From Yamagishiella unicocca (Eukaryota; Chlorophyta; Chlorophyceae; Chlamydomonadales; Volvocaceae): DNA of 64,000 nt. The position numbers and the translations under genes were made by a program. The notes beneath the pieces are model-generated. The model was given only the letters and a program-made list of their open reading frames with translations. It was not told the DNA's origin and did no database searches. The stretch lies in NCBI GenBank assembly GCA_003116995.1, contig BDSL01000007.1, positions 930,001-994,000 of the forward strand, given 5' to 3'. Shown here piece by piece: positions 23,101 to 33,239 of the stretch; within the stretch, counting starts at the first letter, position 1, and each line of letters starts with the position of its first letter.

Positions 23101-23436
23101 TTACATTGTGTACCTGTTGAACCAGCTGACTAACGAAGCAGAAGAGCCACGCCGAGGAATGAGGCGTGGTTCCGCTAAGCACTCTGCGGCTCCAAAGGAT
23201 TTGGTCAGAAGGGCCCTGCGCCCGACCTGAATCGTGGTATTAACACGTATCCCCATTACTATCGAGGCGAGTAGAAACCATGACGCTATCAATCCTAACA
23301 GCAACAGAGGCGCTGTAGTTATGGCAACAGTAGTTATGGCAAATGCCCTGGCTCCGGAACCAATGTCGGTGCGACGTACGTGCCTGCGCTGGGGCATGAC
23401 AACCGCACCACACCAAATGGCCAACCACCAAGACAC
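23101..23436 (-). CDS. Probable 3' exon with transmembrane segment (unrecognised)
   Basis: A minus-strand open frame encodes a basic stretch followed by a hydrophobic segment (FAITTVAITTAPLLLLGLIA and on through SWFLLASIVMGI). It ends at a stop that overlaps a TGTAA motif on the minus strand (TTACATTG near 23101), consistent with a transcript end. It is likely the membrane anchor of the module gene at 23521-23835. No family was recognised and the connecting intron was not resolved. Confidence 0.3.
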   Translation of the reverse strand: MSWWLAIWCGAVVMPQRRHVRRTDIGSGARAFAITTVAITTAPLLLLGLIASWFLLASIVMGIRVNTTIQVGRRALLTKSFGAAECLAEPRLIPRRGSSASLVSWFNRYTM

Positions 23437-23490
23437 CGGTCAAGAAGCAAAAATAGCAGCAGCCAGGGGGAATTTGCTCTGCAGGCTTCC

Positions 23491-23835
23491 CTATGAGGAG
23501 CCGACCACTAATGCACCCAGCAGACCCGCAATCTGAAAACCAGAGGAGTTCCGCCACATTTTACAACCAGAACAACCCTTAACAACTACCTTCTGCCTCT
23601 CGTCCCAGTAAACAATAGTTCCGAGCAGGACATGCCCATCCGGGACGAAGTATGGACCAGCTATGTCATGTTTCGCTCGGTTACAGTGGGCCCCAAACCA
23701 TAAGGTTGAGCCATCGAGCGCACCGCCTGATGCTGAAAGAGACGCAGGAAGAAGAATAAACCAGTCGACCGAGATACGGCAAACTACCAGAAACCCCGAC
23801 CAAGGGCCCAGAGAACAAACAGCGGCACCAACCAC
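23491..23835 (-). CDS. Module copy 2 (unrecognised family)
   Basis: The minus strand encodes WFILLPASLSASGGALDG then STLWFGAHCN, a glycine/tyrosine-rich stretch (GPYFVPDGHVLLGTIVYWDE) and a basic CSGCKMW motif. The module shares W-F-x-x-(V/L)-P .. GG..GS..W.GAHCN with copies at 22.76 and 24.58 kb. Paired cysteines and adjacent hydrophobic segments suggest a secreted or membrane protein. The start codon and exon limits are uncertain. Confidence 0.3.
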   Translation of the reverse strand: MVGAAVCSLGPWSGFLVVCRISVDWFILLPASLSASGGALDGSTLWFGAHCNRAKHDIAGPYFVPDGHVLLGTIVYWDERQKVVVKGCSGCKMWRNSSGFQIAGLLGALVVGSS

Positions 23836-24380
23836 CCAGGGGGAAGTAGCCCATATTCGGGTTGCGAGACCATTCCCGGGCTTCAGGGGGGAAGTTGTCC
23901 GGTTGTGTTGCCGAGGCGTGGTACTGTCTCGCCTTTCCCGGGAGTCTGTGTGAGATGCATGGCCACGTGCAGGGGAGCCGTCATCGCAACCTCCCCCGGT
24001 GTGGTGCTTGCTCTTTCCTCTGGGCTCTCGGTTGTGAGGTGTCTGTTCGGAGCCGTCGGGTGCCCTCGCTTTCTTTATCGCTTTCAGAGCTTCCAGTGTC
24101 AGGTGATGCGCCCGGTGGTTCTTCCTGAAGATATTGAGCCACCGTAACGAATGCTACTGCACAAACTGTTACAGCTGCCGTGTTCACAGCTACCATCCCT
24201 GCGTTCACAGAAACTGGACCGCTCGCATCCAGACCACTGCTCTGCGTTCACAAGAGTTGGACCATAGCCAGACCAACAGGCAAGTCCCACGTGTCAGCTT
24301 GCCGGGTACCCAAAGCAACTGGCGCAAAAAACCAGAATTGACCGCCCGGCCCTCTGACCACGTATTTGGCTCATTAGCGG

Positions 24381-24689
24381 TCAGCCATGACAAGATTCCT
24401 TGCCAGACTCATCGCTAAGGCCATTAGGACTGCTCGTAGGTGCATCGTCCCCGTTGATGCATAAAAAATTGACGGATATCATCATCACCAATATCAACAC
24501 GGACTGAAACATGGACATGATCACAGGCTGCAACACACGCAATGACAGTTCAGGCGAGACCCTAGACCTGTTGTTCACATGCATCGGGGCCCAGACTAAG
24601 AGGCTGTCAAAGCAGCCGTTCGGTAGTCTCGAGCGGCTCAGGTCAACTGGCACAGCAAACCAGGATGAGCACACTCTGCAGAGAACCAC
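24381..24689 (-). CDS. Module copy 3 with transmembrane segment (unrecognised family)
   Basis: The minus strand reads SWFAVPVDLSRSRLPNGC, then FDSLLVWAPMHVNN, comparable with the other two copies. A hydrophobic segment follows (VIMSMFQSVLILVMMISVNF). A Cys-rich open frame further upstream at 24917-25153 (CVLCCRCDGGQC) may be part of the same gene. About 0.9 kb separates successive copies, suggesting old tandem duplication. No function can be proposed. Confidence 0.28.
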   Translation of the reverse strand: MVLCRVCSSWFAVPVDLSRSRLPNGCFDSLLVWAPMHVNNRSRVSPELSLRVLQPVIMSMFQSVLILVMMISVNFLCINGDDAPTSSPNGLSDESGKESCHG

Positions 24690-25487
24690 ACATTCCCCAT
24701 ATAATAGGAGATCACAACCCGCAAACTACAGTGTCTGAGTGCCCTAGTCCGTTCTCGCCAATCATCGGGCGAAATTGCGCGTTCATACAAAGCTCAGTAA
24801 TCTTGAGATTGCGTTGACGTGTCACAGGTGCCGATCCTAAGTCAGTCTGTCGCCTCATATTCTCTTGTGCGTGCTTCGGCCCAAACAGAGCTCCCCCTAG
24901 AAGTCAGGTCACCATGTCATCTATTCACGTCGTCAAGTGTCGCGCAAGCGCCGTACACCCCTCCGCACCAGTGCAGCGAGGTCCGTTCATACACTGCCAG
25001 GCGACAGTTGGCCCCCCCAGTCGCTCCCACAATTCCCGAGCATTGGCCCCCGTCGCAACGGCAACAAAGGACACAATCGGTGGAGACGGGAAGCAGCTTG
25101 CCTGGAATGAGGCGACGAGCACGAACAAAGGGCGCCATGCAAATCAACGACAACCTGAGCTAGCAAACTAAGCCAACCATCTACTGAACCCTCCCTCCAT
25201 CTCAGCTAATTCCTAAAATACTCTGCCTTGGCACGTTTTGCACGCCTCTAACGCACACAAGGAGCCACACGAACGTCGGATCTGCAGCATCGGCCGGATC
25301 GGATTAGATCTGGTCCTTGATCACCTCTGCTGTCGCCATTGACATCACCATCCACTGCGGCTCTATTAAACTCAAAAAATCCCTCACTCTGTCACTAGAC
25401 AGCATAACACTGGATCACACCTTTCTGATGCACTGCCTTTTTATCTCGTTCTTATTTTGCCAACAGGAGTATGGTGCAAGAAACGGC

Positions 25488-28400
25488 TTATTTTTTCTTA
25501 ACATAGTACTCCGTGCTGGACGGGTAGAGGACGCGGCCGTTGAAGCGGACCCACTCCAGGAAGGGGCCGTAGTTAACACCGGCGTTGGGCGGGCGCTCCA
25601 TGCTGATGAGGACACCGCCGACAGCAGTCTTGCTCAGCTTGCCGGGCAGGTTCTCCTGGCTGCCAGTCGGTGGGACGGGCTGGTTAATGCCGCTCCTGGC
25701 TTGCCCAATCCGAACAACGAGGACTGACTGGCACATGCTGGTGTCGTCCGTAACGTTCCAGATCGTGCGGCCAATGTTGCCGGTAATGATGCCCATCGGG
25801 GGGTAAGACCACTTGAGGAATTGGACCTGCGGAATGGCGTGGTGGGCGGCAGGCGTTTAGTCCGGCACGGGGACGCTATGCAGCATCGGGGCTCCGCGCC
25901 AAAAAAACAGCACGACTCCTGTGAAACGAGATCCTCGCACGAATGATTGTCGTACCCTGATAACGCCGGAGTTCTTGATCTGCTTCAGTAGGACTCGTGT
26001 GATCTGCATGGGCTCCTTGAAGAAGACCGCCACAGAGAGGTTCCGGTCGGTGGCCTTCCAGGAGTAGGCGCAGGCACCGCAAGCGGGCGGGCACACTGGC
26101 TTGGCCCGGTCAATCTGATCAGGCAAGGTAAGGGGCAAGATGGGAACGACGGATTAATAAAATAAGATGCACCGTTCACCAAAGCAGCGTTAAAGAGTCT
26201 GCAGGAAGAGGCAGGCAACAAACACTGGAACCGAGGCCCGACTAACTGCGGCTCAAGGGGGGATCCCCGAGGTGGTCATGGCTTGATGGCACCCTTTCCG
26301 GAAATCCCGCTCACGTTGCTGTTGCGTGCACCACCCTCAAGTGGCTCTACCTTCTGGTCTGGGGCCCACTTTTAACAGTTACTACTACCCTCAAGTACGA
26401 AGTACCAGTCAACCCACCAGCTGCAGCGGCGACAGGTTCGACACCTGCTGACGGAAGTCGGGGTCAGTGTTCCACACAAGCGGCCTGCAGGAAGCAAGCG
26501 TGCACAGGAGGGGTAAAAGATAATCCGCGAATCCACAGGGGGGAGATTCAGTATGCTGCAGCCATTGGGGCCACTCCCAGGTAGTACTTCTGTCATCATG
26601 ATGAAGCAGGCTGACATGGTCATATGCGTACATCGAGTTGACATGGTACCATGAGCGAGTGCAGGTCAGCAGTTGCACTCGTGCCGAGTCCTCCCCCAAA
26701 CGAGGAGCGGCGGCGGCGGTCTCACCTAGTCTTGCCAACGGCACCCTGGCCAGTGAGGTTGGTGAACTTGATGTAAACGGGCACTGGAGAAGGTGGGGGC
26801 GGAGAGGTGCTTGGCTTGGGTGGCGGCCGAGGCGGTGGCGGCGGCGAAGGCGAAGGCGGCGAAGGCGGCGCAGAGGGCGATGGGGGCGATGGGGGCGTGA
26901 GGGGGGCGGGTGGCGGCGACGGAGATGGAGGAGACCAGCCGTTGATCACTTCCAAGGCACCTGAGGACGTGGGAGGGAGGCATGTGCAGTTGCAGGCCTT
27001 CAGTCTCAAGCATGTCAGGGTCTGCCGCGAGCAGCACGAATCAATAGATCAGTATGGATGATAACTAAACGTAAGCGATGTACACGTATAATGTGAATCA
27101 TGAGGACATCTGGGCAGAAATGCAAATGCATACAACGTCAGCTGTAGCGGTGGGCAGGCAAGGGAATCCTCATGCGACAAGAACACCACCCACCAGTCGC
27201 TTCAGTGAGGGCTGCAAGGTCGATAGGGGGGCTGGGTGGCGGCCGCGGCGGGGGCGACGGCGGCGATGGCGGCGCCAGCGGAGGGGCAGACTCTCCGGGC
27301 AACGTTGGTGGGGGAGGTGGCGGCGAGGGCGGGAAAGCGACGTCGACGATTTGTAGGACAATGTAACCTAGCTGGAGGAAGCCCGAGCCGGTGGTTCCTG
27401 TCGCCTCCTGTAGACGGCGATGAATCTCCGGCATGGCAGCGATCTCCATCTGCTCCATCTGCAAAAGCATTTTAGAAGGGCACGAGTCAGGAACTAATCA
27501 TCCAAGCGCGCGCAGCTCGCAAGCATCAAAACCCTAAAGCAGCTTAGTTCGGTCTCGTTCCCCACCGGGGTGCAAGTGAAGGCATGGGATTCTAGAGACC
27601 TAAAGATCTGAAGCCCTGAAGTGACCCTCATTGCATTCCGGAGACACCCTTCCGTAGCTCACCTGCTCGAGGGAATTTTCGGTCGCGGCGGCGACGCCGG
27701 TACGGAACATCTCTAGCGGGCGGTACGGGGAGCTGCCGGTCCTTTCGTCGAGCTGTTGAGACGAGTACACGATATCGGCGGACTCCATAGCCCGGCGGCG
27801 CCAGTTGCCGAACTGGGACGTGCCGTTGGGGAACACAATGAAAGTGATCCTGACGAATGCCACAGGGACACCCTGAGGGCAGCAGTTGGGGATGGGTAGA
27901 CGTACGTCAGTGGGGCGCCCTGGTGAAGTTTAGGGTCCCGTGTCGGGAAGGAAAATCAGCAGGCATGCGGAATAAGGTTACATGACAGTACGTCTCGCAG
28001 AGAATCCACGTCCATACGCTTTCAAACAGGTAGGGCTGCTACCTTCACAGGCGCAAAGCAATCCTAAAGTAGCTGTGGACGCGCAACGTTTCTACTCACA
28101 AAGAAACGGGCGACGGCCGCCTTGAGCCTGAAAATTAGGACCAAGACATCGGTTTCCGTCTCGGCAACAGTGTCGTTGTATACGGCAGTGAAGTTCGAGG
28201 TGGACAGGGCCTGGCCAGGAGGCAGAGGCGGCGGGCTGGGGGGCATGCTGGGCGGAGGGGAAGGAGGCTCCGGGGACGGCGGACTGGGTGGCGGAGATGG
28301 CGGTAGCGGTGGAGAGGGAGGAGCGGGAGGAGTGGGTGGTGGGCTAGGAGGGCTTGGGGGAGACGGCGGCGGCGACGGCGGCGTCGGTGGCGAAGGGGAG

Positions 28401-29916
28401 GGGGGCTCGGGGCTGGGCGGCGATGGCGACGGTGGCACGGGCGACGGCGGCAGTGGCGACGGAGGCAGGGGCGATGGCGGCAGTGGTGACGGTGGCGCGG
28501 GCGATGGCGGCAGCGGTGACGGGGGAAGGGGCGAAGGCGGAGGGTTCGTCGCGGGAGGGGGGGGTGGCGGCGGGTAGGTGGCTGGATCACCCGATTGAAG
28601 GAAGCGGCGAACAATCTCGGCGGCCTCAGACGCCACGTCGACTGCGGCCTCGAGCACGGAATCGACCATCATTGGGTGAGCATCCGAGTTGCCTTGAAGG
28701 GGCGCCTCATAGCCACCTGGGGGAGACAAGGACGGGTTGCGTAAGGCAATTAGGAATGTATTAGGATACTAGACCGTGGGTGTCCGTCGTTCAATTTTCA
28801 ACCTATTTTCTCATGAAGATCCAGGAGTGCAATTGTAGACCTACCGTTGGCAAAATCCGTGACCAGCTTCTGGAGTAGGTCGCCCCACTGGGGCTGGGCG
28901 CCATCCTTCCAGTCGTAGCCCAGCCAGACCACGGCACCAGGGCTGCCGGCCTTACCGAAGGCCTGCAGTCAGGAAGGAGCGCGGACAAGCCTCAGATACA
29001 GAAGCTAAACGCGCCAAGTTACAACGCATAACGAGTGTTCGAGATATGATGGAGAAGATGGAGGTGCTAGACATACGTCTTGCGACAAGCATGCGCAGGC
29101 GGGTTGCAAGTTTCCTCACCTGCACGGCAACCTTCATGGAGTCGTCCTCCATGGTGTAGAGCGGCATGGTCGTGGCAGCCTCGTCCTCATGACGGCACCA
29201 AGTAGTATAGCTGACGGTTTGCGCATCTTCAAGATCCACAGGCCACGCGTCTTCGACTCCGTTGACGAAATAGGATGACGCGTAACCGTTGAACATCGGC
29301 TTGCCGGTTGTTGGCTGAGCGTTTGTCTCAAGCTGCTTGCAGACACTCCAGCTTCCTGTATGAATAAAAAGATAAAGGAATGCTCGTTATTGGTGAGAAA
29401 GGTCGCACCTTCGTCAGTAACTGCCAAAACAACCGACCAACAAAGTGACGGGAGACGAACTAGGCAAAGCACCACAACCTCACCTTCGTATCCAAGTGCC
29501 TCGCCAACGAAATTGCGCAAGGCTTCGCCGTGACCGTGGTTTGCGTCCAAAAGGATCACCAAGCCGCCCGATTCTACAAAAGACGAGATCGCGCTCATAT
29601 CCTCAACTGAGCTGTAGTATGCTTGGCCATTCTGAGCGGGAATTACGTAGACCCGTGGCGCATTGGCGCCGGCAAGGTTGGGCTGGCCGTTGCTCGCTTG
29701 TACATCGAAGCCAAGTTGCTCAAGCTGACGCTGAAGGTTCTTAGGGCCATCATTCCATGAAAGGTCAAGCACCCTCGTCTGACTGCTCATGTACAGGGCT
29801 ACGCGGGTAGTATCAGCGTGGACCGCAATGTGCTGCGCACAGAAGCCGAGCAGCGCCAACGAGAGCAGCGCGACGCGCAGGCCCCGGGCCATTGCCCTAG
29901 AGCCCGACGCGGACAT
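25488..29916 (-). CDS. Secreted modular Ser-Pro-rich (HRGP/pherophorin-like) protein, 892 aa
   Basis: Ten exons on the minus strand: 29916-29484, 29355-29120, 28962-28845, 28716-28100, 27872-27663, 27458-27194, 26960-26726, 26484-26418, 26114-25956, 25826-25488 (2679 nt, closed). N-terminal signal peptide (hydrophobic [20 protein letters not shown]). Residues about 36-145 resemble a glutamine-amidotransferase-like/DUF4350-type fold ([32 protein letters not shown]) but no catalytic triad is evident. A long (Ser-Pro)n rod follows (about 310-430), then a globular region ([34 protein letters not shown]), two more Pro-rich rods (exons 6 and 7), and a C-terminal Cys-containing beta-rich region ([27 protein letters not shown]). 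Ser-Pro rods are hydroxylated and glycosylated in volvocine cell walls, so an extracellular-matrix role is inferred. The exact domain families were not recognised. Confidence 0.72.
26505..26535 (-). repeat. Dispersed intronic repeat, module 3 (sense copy before an acceptor)
   Basis: The minus strand reads ggattcgcggattatctttt then acccct. It lies about 30 bp before the acceptor at 26485 of the wall-protein gene. Related copies lie at 36375-36420 and 43628-43660. Confidence 0.6.
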
Positions 29917-32900
29917 ATTTGGCGGCGGGAGGCTTTCGCCGCGGCACCGAGCTAAGCTGTTCAGGCTGGACTGCTCAAGCGAACTTGACCTTTTCAGGAC
30001 CCGAAGCGATAACTGTGCGTTACCGTCCTAAATTTATGAGTCCGCCGAGCCGAATGTTGAAGGCAAGGGGAGTACATTAATTTGAAAGGTAGCGGTTTAT
30101 ATGGTCCTTTTGGCGGAGTAACGCAATGGCGGGCGGTTATCGTACATTCTTGAAGCGTTCGGTCAGTCTGCCACGCTACGCCTGGCAAAACCGCTGAGTC
30201 CACCAATTCATCCAGGATTCTCCTAAAAAGTTCGATCTGCGTATAAAGCTTGGCCTATCGGCGCCACCATGCGACGCCACGGATTCCGTTTTCAGGTTTC
30301 CGGAGCAAGTTGAACGAGTACCACGCGCGCGTACCGGCAACTTATTAAACATTTATAACTATATTTGTTGCTACCTTCGTTTAAAACGCATGCTTAACAA
30401 AATTGAAGGCTGCAGGCACTTGCAATCTATGCATCGCAGTCCCGCATCCTGCAAATGCGCAAAGCTTGCACGCGTCCTCCGCTCCCTTGAAGAAAAGCAT
30501 TTTAACATATTTTGACAGCTTCAATATTCAATACAGCCCGTGCATTGGATAATAATGCCAATCCCCGTTACCATACATCGCGCACTCATGGTTCTTCTCC
30601 GGCAGCTGATGGGGTTACAACCACTTGGTGAGCGAGGCACTCCCGTACCTGGACAGATACGCACATGGTTGCTTTGGATAGCTTCTGATGTGAGGTACCG
30701 TTCGTGTCGCGATGATCATTTATACGCTATGCAACACAGGCGCAAGGGTGTCGCCTTCACATCTGACGCTTGCTTCGCGTCCACTTTTTTGCAATGAGCG
30801 CTCGCGTCACCATGACTGCTAGCAAACTGCGTACATTGCACACGCATTTCAAGCTTTGCACTGTGACAGAATGTGCTCGTCGATGTGTGCTAGGCTGACC
30901 CTGCCTGGGCTGGCCTTGTGGCGGCAGAGGAAAGGGTTAAAGCCGAGCGAATACCGGAATCGCATCATGTGCAAACATAACAATCGTTATGCGTCAGGCG
31001 CCGCAAGGGAAGCCCAGGGATGAGCGGGCCGTTCCGGTTGCGCCCGCTCGCTAGGGCGCTTGCTGGCGCTTGCTGCTAACGCAGCAACCTCCCCGTAGTG
31101 TATTCGCCCTGAACGAGCAACTAACTCCCACGTGTTGCAACGCTGTCCTTCGCACTGCACCACAATAAATTGCTCCAGTTCCTGCTTCGTGAACGCACTT
31201 CCTACCTGCAGTCAATCCCAAAATGTTTGCCGAGGTGCCACAAGGCGCTATCGCAGGCGAGGCTCGCCCGGGCTCGCGCACCCCCGCAGATGGATGCAAC
31301 TCAGCGCAGCGATCTTGCCGTGCTCCCACTCTGTCCTGCAAATTCAGAACTCGCATGCAACGCGTCGGATTGCACTTGCGGGTCAAGGAAATACATCGGC
31401 TGCGTGTGTGAGCTGAACCTAGTTGCAAGCGCCGCGCGCAGCCCCCATGCTGCAGCTCGTCAGTCTCCAGCGGGGTCGCCGGCAAAATGATGAGCGCCGA
31501 TGTCCTGATTGCCTGACTGCGTAGCGCACGTCAGTCCCCTTCCAGGCAGCCACCCGGGCATGTTGGCCTCAGCGGTTCAGCATCGTGCCGGGCGCAAAAG
31601 CATGGGCGTGAGTGGCCGTGCATGCGCAAGGCCAAGCCTCGCGAGCTGTACGTTCGTCATGTACTAGCAGCGGCGGTGTCTGCATGCATGCCGCTGACCT
31701 GCTGTGTGGCGTGACACCAGACGGCAGGCGCTCTCAGTGACTCCGTTGACGCGACAGGCTGTTACCCAGCCACACTGTCGCGTGTTCATTCCCGGCAGCC
31801 GTGTCGTACAATAATTGCTTGTAAGGTAGCACGGCGCGATTTTTAAATATTGTCCGTTCCCTCGCCAAAGCACATCAAGGCGTGCGATGACGCTTGCCGG
31901 CTGCACACACGCGAAACTGTTCAAAAGAAGAGTGCCTCCCCCCCCCCAAAAAGCGCGACCTGCTGCGCCTCCGCCCGCACTCGCAAGCCTTCGGTCCTCC
32001 TATTAAGTCGTTACACCGCAAGGGGTAGTCGCATGTGGGTACCGCCAGCAGCCGGGCACCGCTCGGGCAGAAGGAGGGCTCCTCGGTGAGGGTGCCGTGA
32101 CCCGGACACATGTAGCCCATGCAAACGCCCTGCCGTTTCGCCGCCGCCATCCACTCAGCAGTTCTGTTTGCGGGGATCGCATCAGCGCCTTGACCCCCGC
32201 TTATCAAGTGCCACAGGCACTTCCTGTGCCCTAATCAGGACCTTCCCGGACATCCCACCCACTGCCTGCTTATCCATGCGCCATACCAGCAAACACGGCC
32301 GCGCCGGACCGCGCTTCAAACTGAGTCAAAGGGACACCCCCCGACGATGGAAGCATAAAACTCCGGTACGGGATGGGAGCATAGGTCACACCCCGGTACA
32401 CGTGCCGTACACCCTGCGATGTACACTCCGTTTGTGAAACGTGCGCGGTACACGTGCTGTACCGAACCGCCTGCTCGCTACAGCCGTGCACCGAAGCAGC
32501 AACCGCGCCCTCGCCTCCGTACCTTACGACACCTGCTGCTGCTGCAACTGCTGCTGCTTTGCACCCCTCGCGGGGCTTCCTGCTGCCGCTGGCGCCCTCG
32601 GCCGGCACGGCATCACGGCACATCCCAGCTCCTTCCTGCCGGTTTTTGCCTTACCGCGCTGGTTGGCGGCCCGGTGGTGGGGTTGAACCACACCACCGTC
32701 CACCCGCTCCTCAGCGCCCTCATTTCCAACGCTTCAGCGCCGCTCCACCACGTTACCGCCGCCCCACCACGTTACCGCCGCATGACACTTGTCCTTGCCA
32801 GCCGGCATACAAGCCCGTAACTACGCCCCTCAAACCTACGCAAAGTCAGCGCTCAGCGGCGCAGCGACAGCGAGCTGCCGCCTTCGTCCTTGCGGTCACA

Positions 32901-33012
32901 GGGCTGTCGTCATAGCTGCTAGCCGGGCTCTCGGCTGGTGGCCCGAGGGTAGACCGCCCCCACCCCACTTCACACACTCGGACAAGCCCTTCGGTGACGC
33001 ACGGACTCGCAC
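29917..33012. other. Intergenic region, no supported gene
   Basis: It contains the upstream region of the wall-protein gene (from 29917) and the DNA beyond the 3' end of the SHPRH-family gene. Around 30.2-30.9 kb the sequence is unusually AT-rich for this window. Small open frames (for example 32454-32915) lack domains, splice context or codon bias and were not called. Confidence 0.45.
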
Positions 33013-33017
33013 TTACA
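33013..33017 (-). terminator. Polyadenylation motif TGTAA of the SHPRH-family gene
   Basis: TTACA on the plus strand gives TGTAA on the minus strand, about 225 nt after the stop codon at 33240-33242. Confidence 0.45.
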
Positions 33018-33239
33018 CCCCACCCGCCCGCCCGCCCACACACCACGCACATTAAATACAAGCGCACGGTGTGCTGCGAGGCACATCGATCCGGCCCCGG
33101 GCTAGGGCCGGGCTGCCTTGCCGCCAGCCCCGACCCCCTCGCGGCGCGCCGTACGGCGCGCCGTACGGCACCACAGGAGGCGGGGCGATCCGCAGCGGCC
33201 AGGCAGTCCGCCCGAGCCCGCTGAATCGCTCCTGCCCGG

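Noticed and set aside
28122..28577. Gly-rich open frame on the plus strand
   Set aside because: It is the antisense of the Ser-Pro rod of the wall-protein gene; CCN/TCN codons read backwards give Gly-rich frames.
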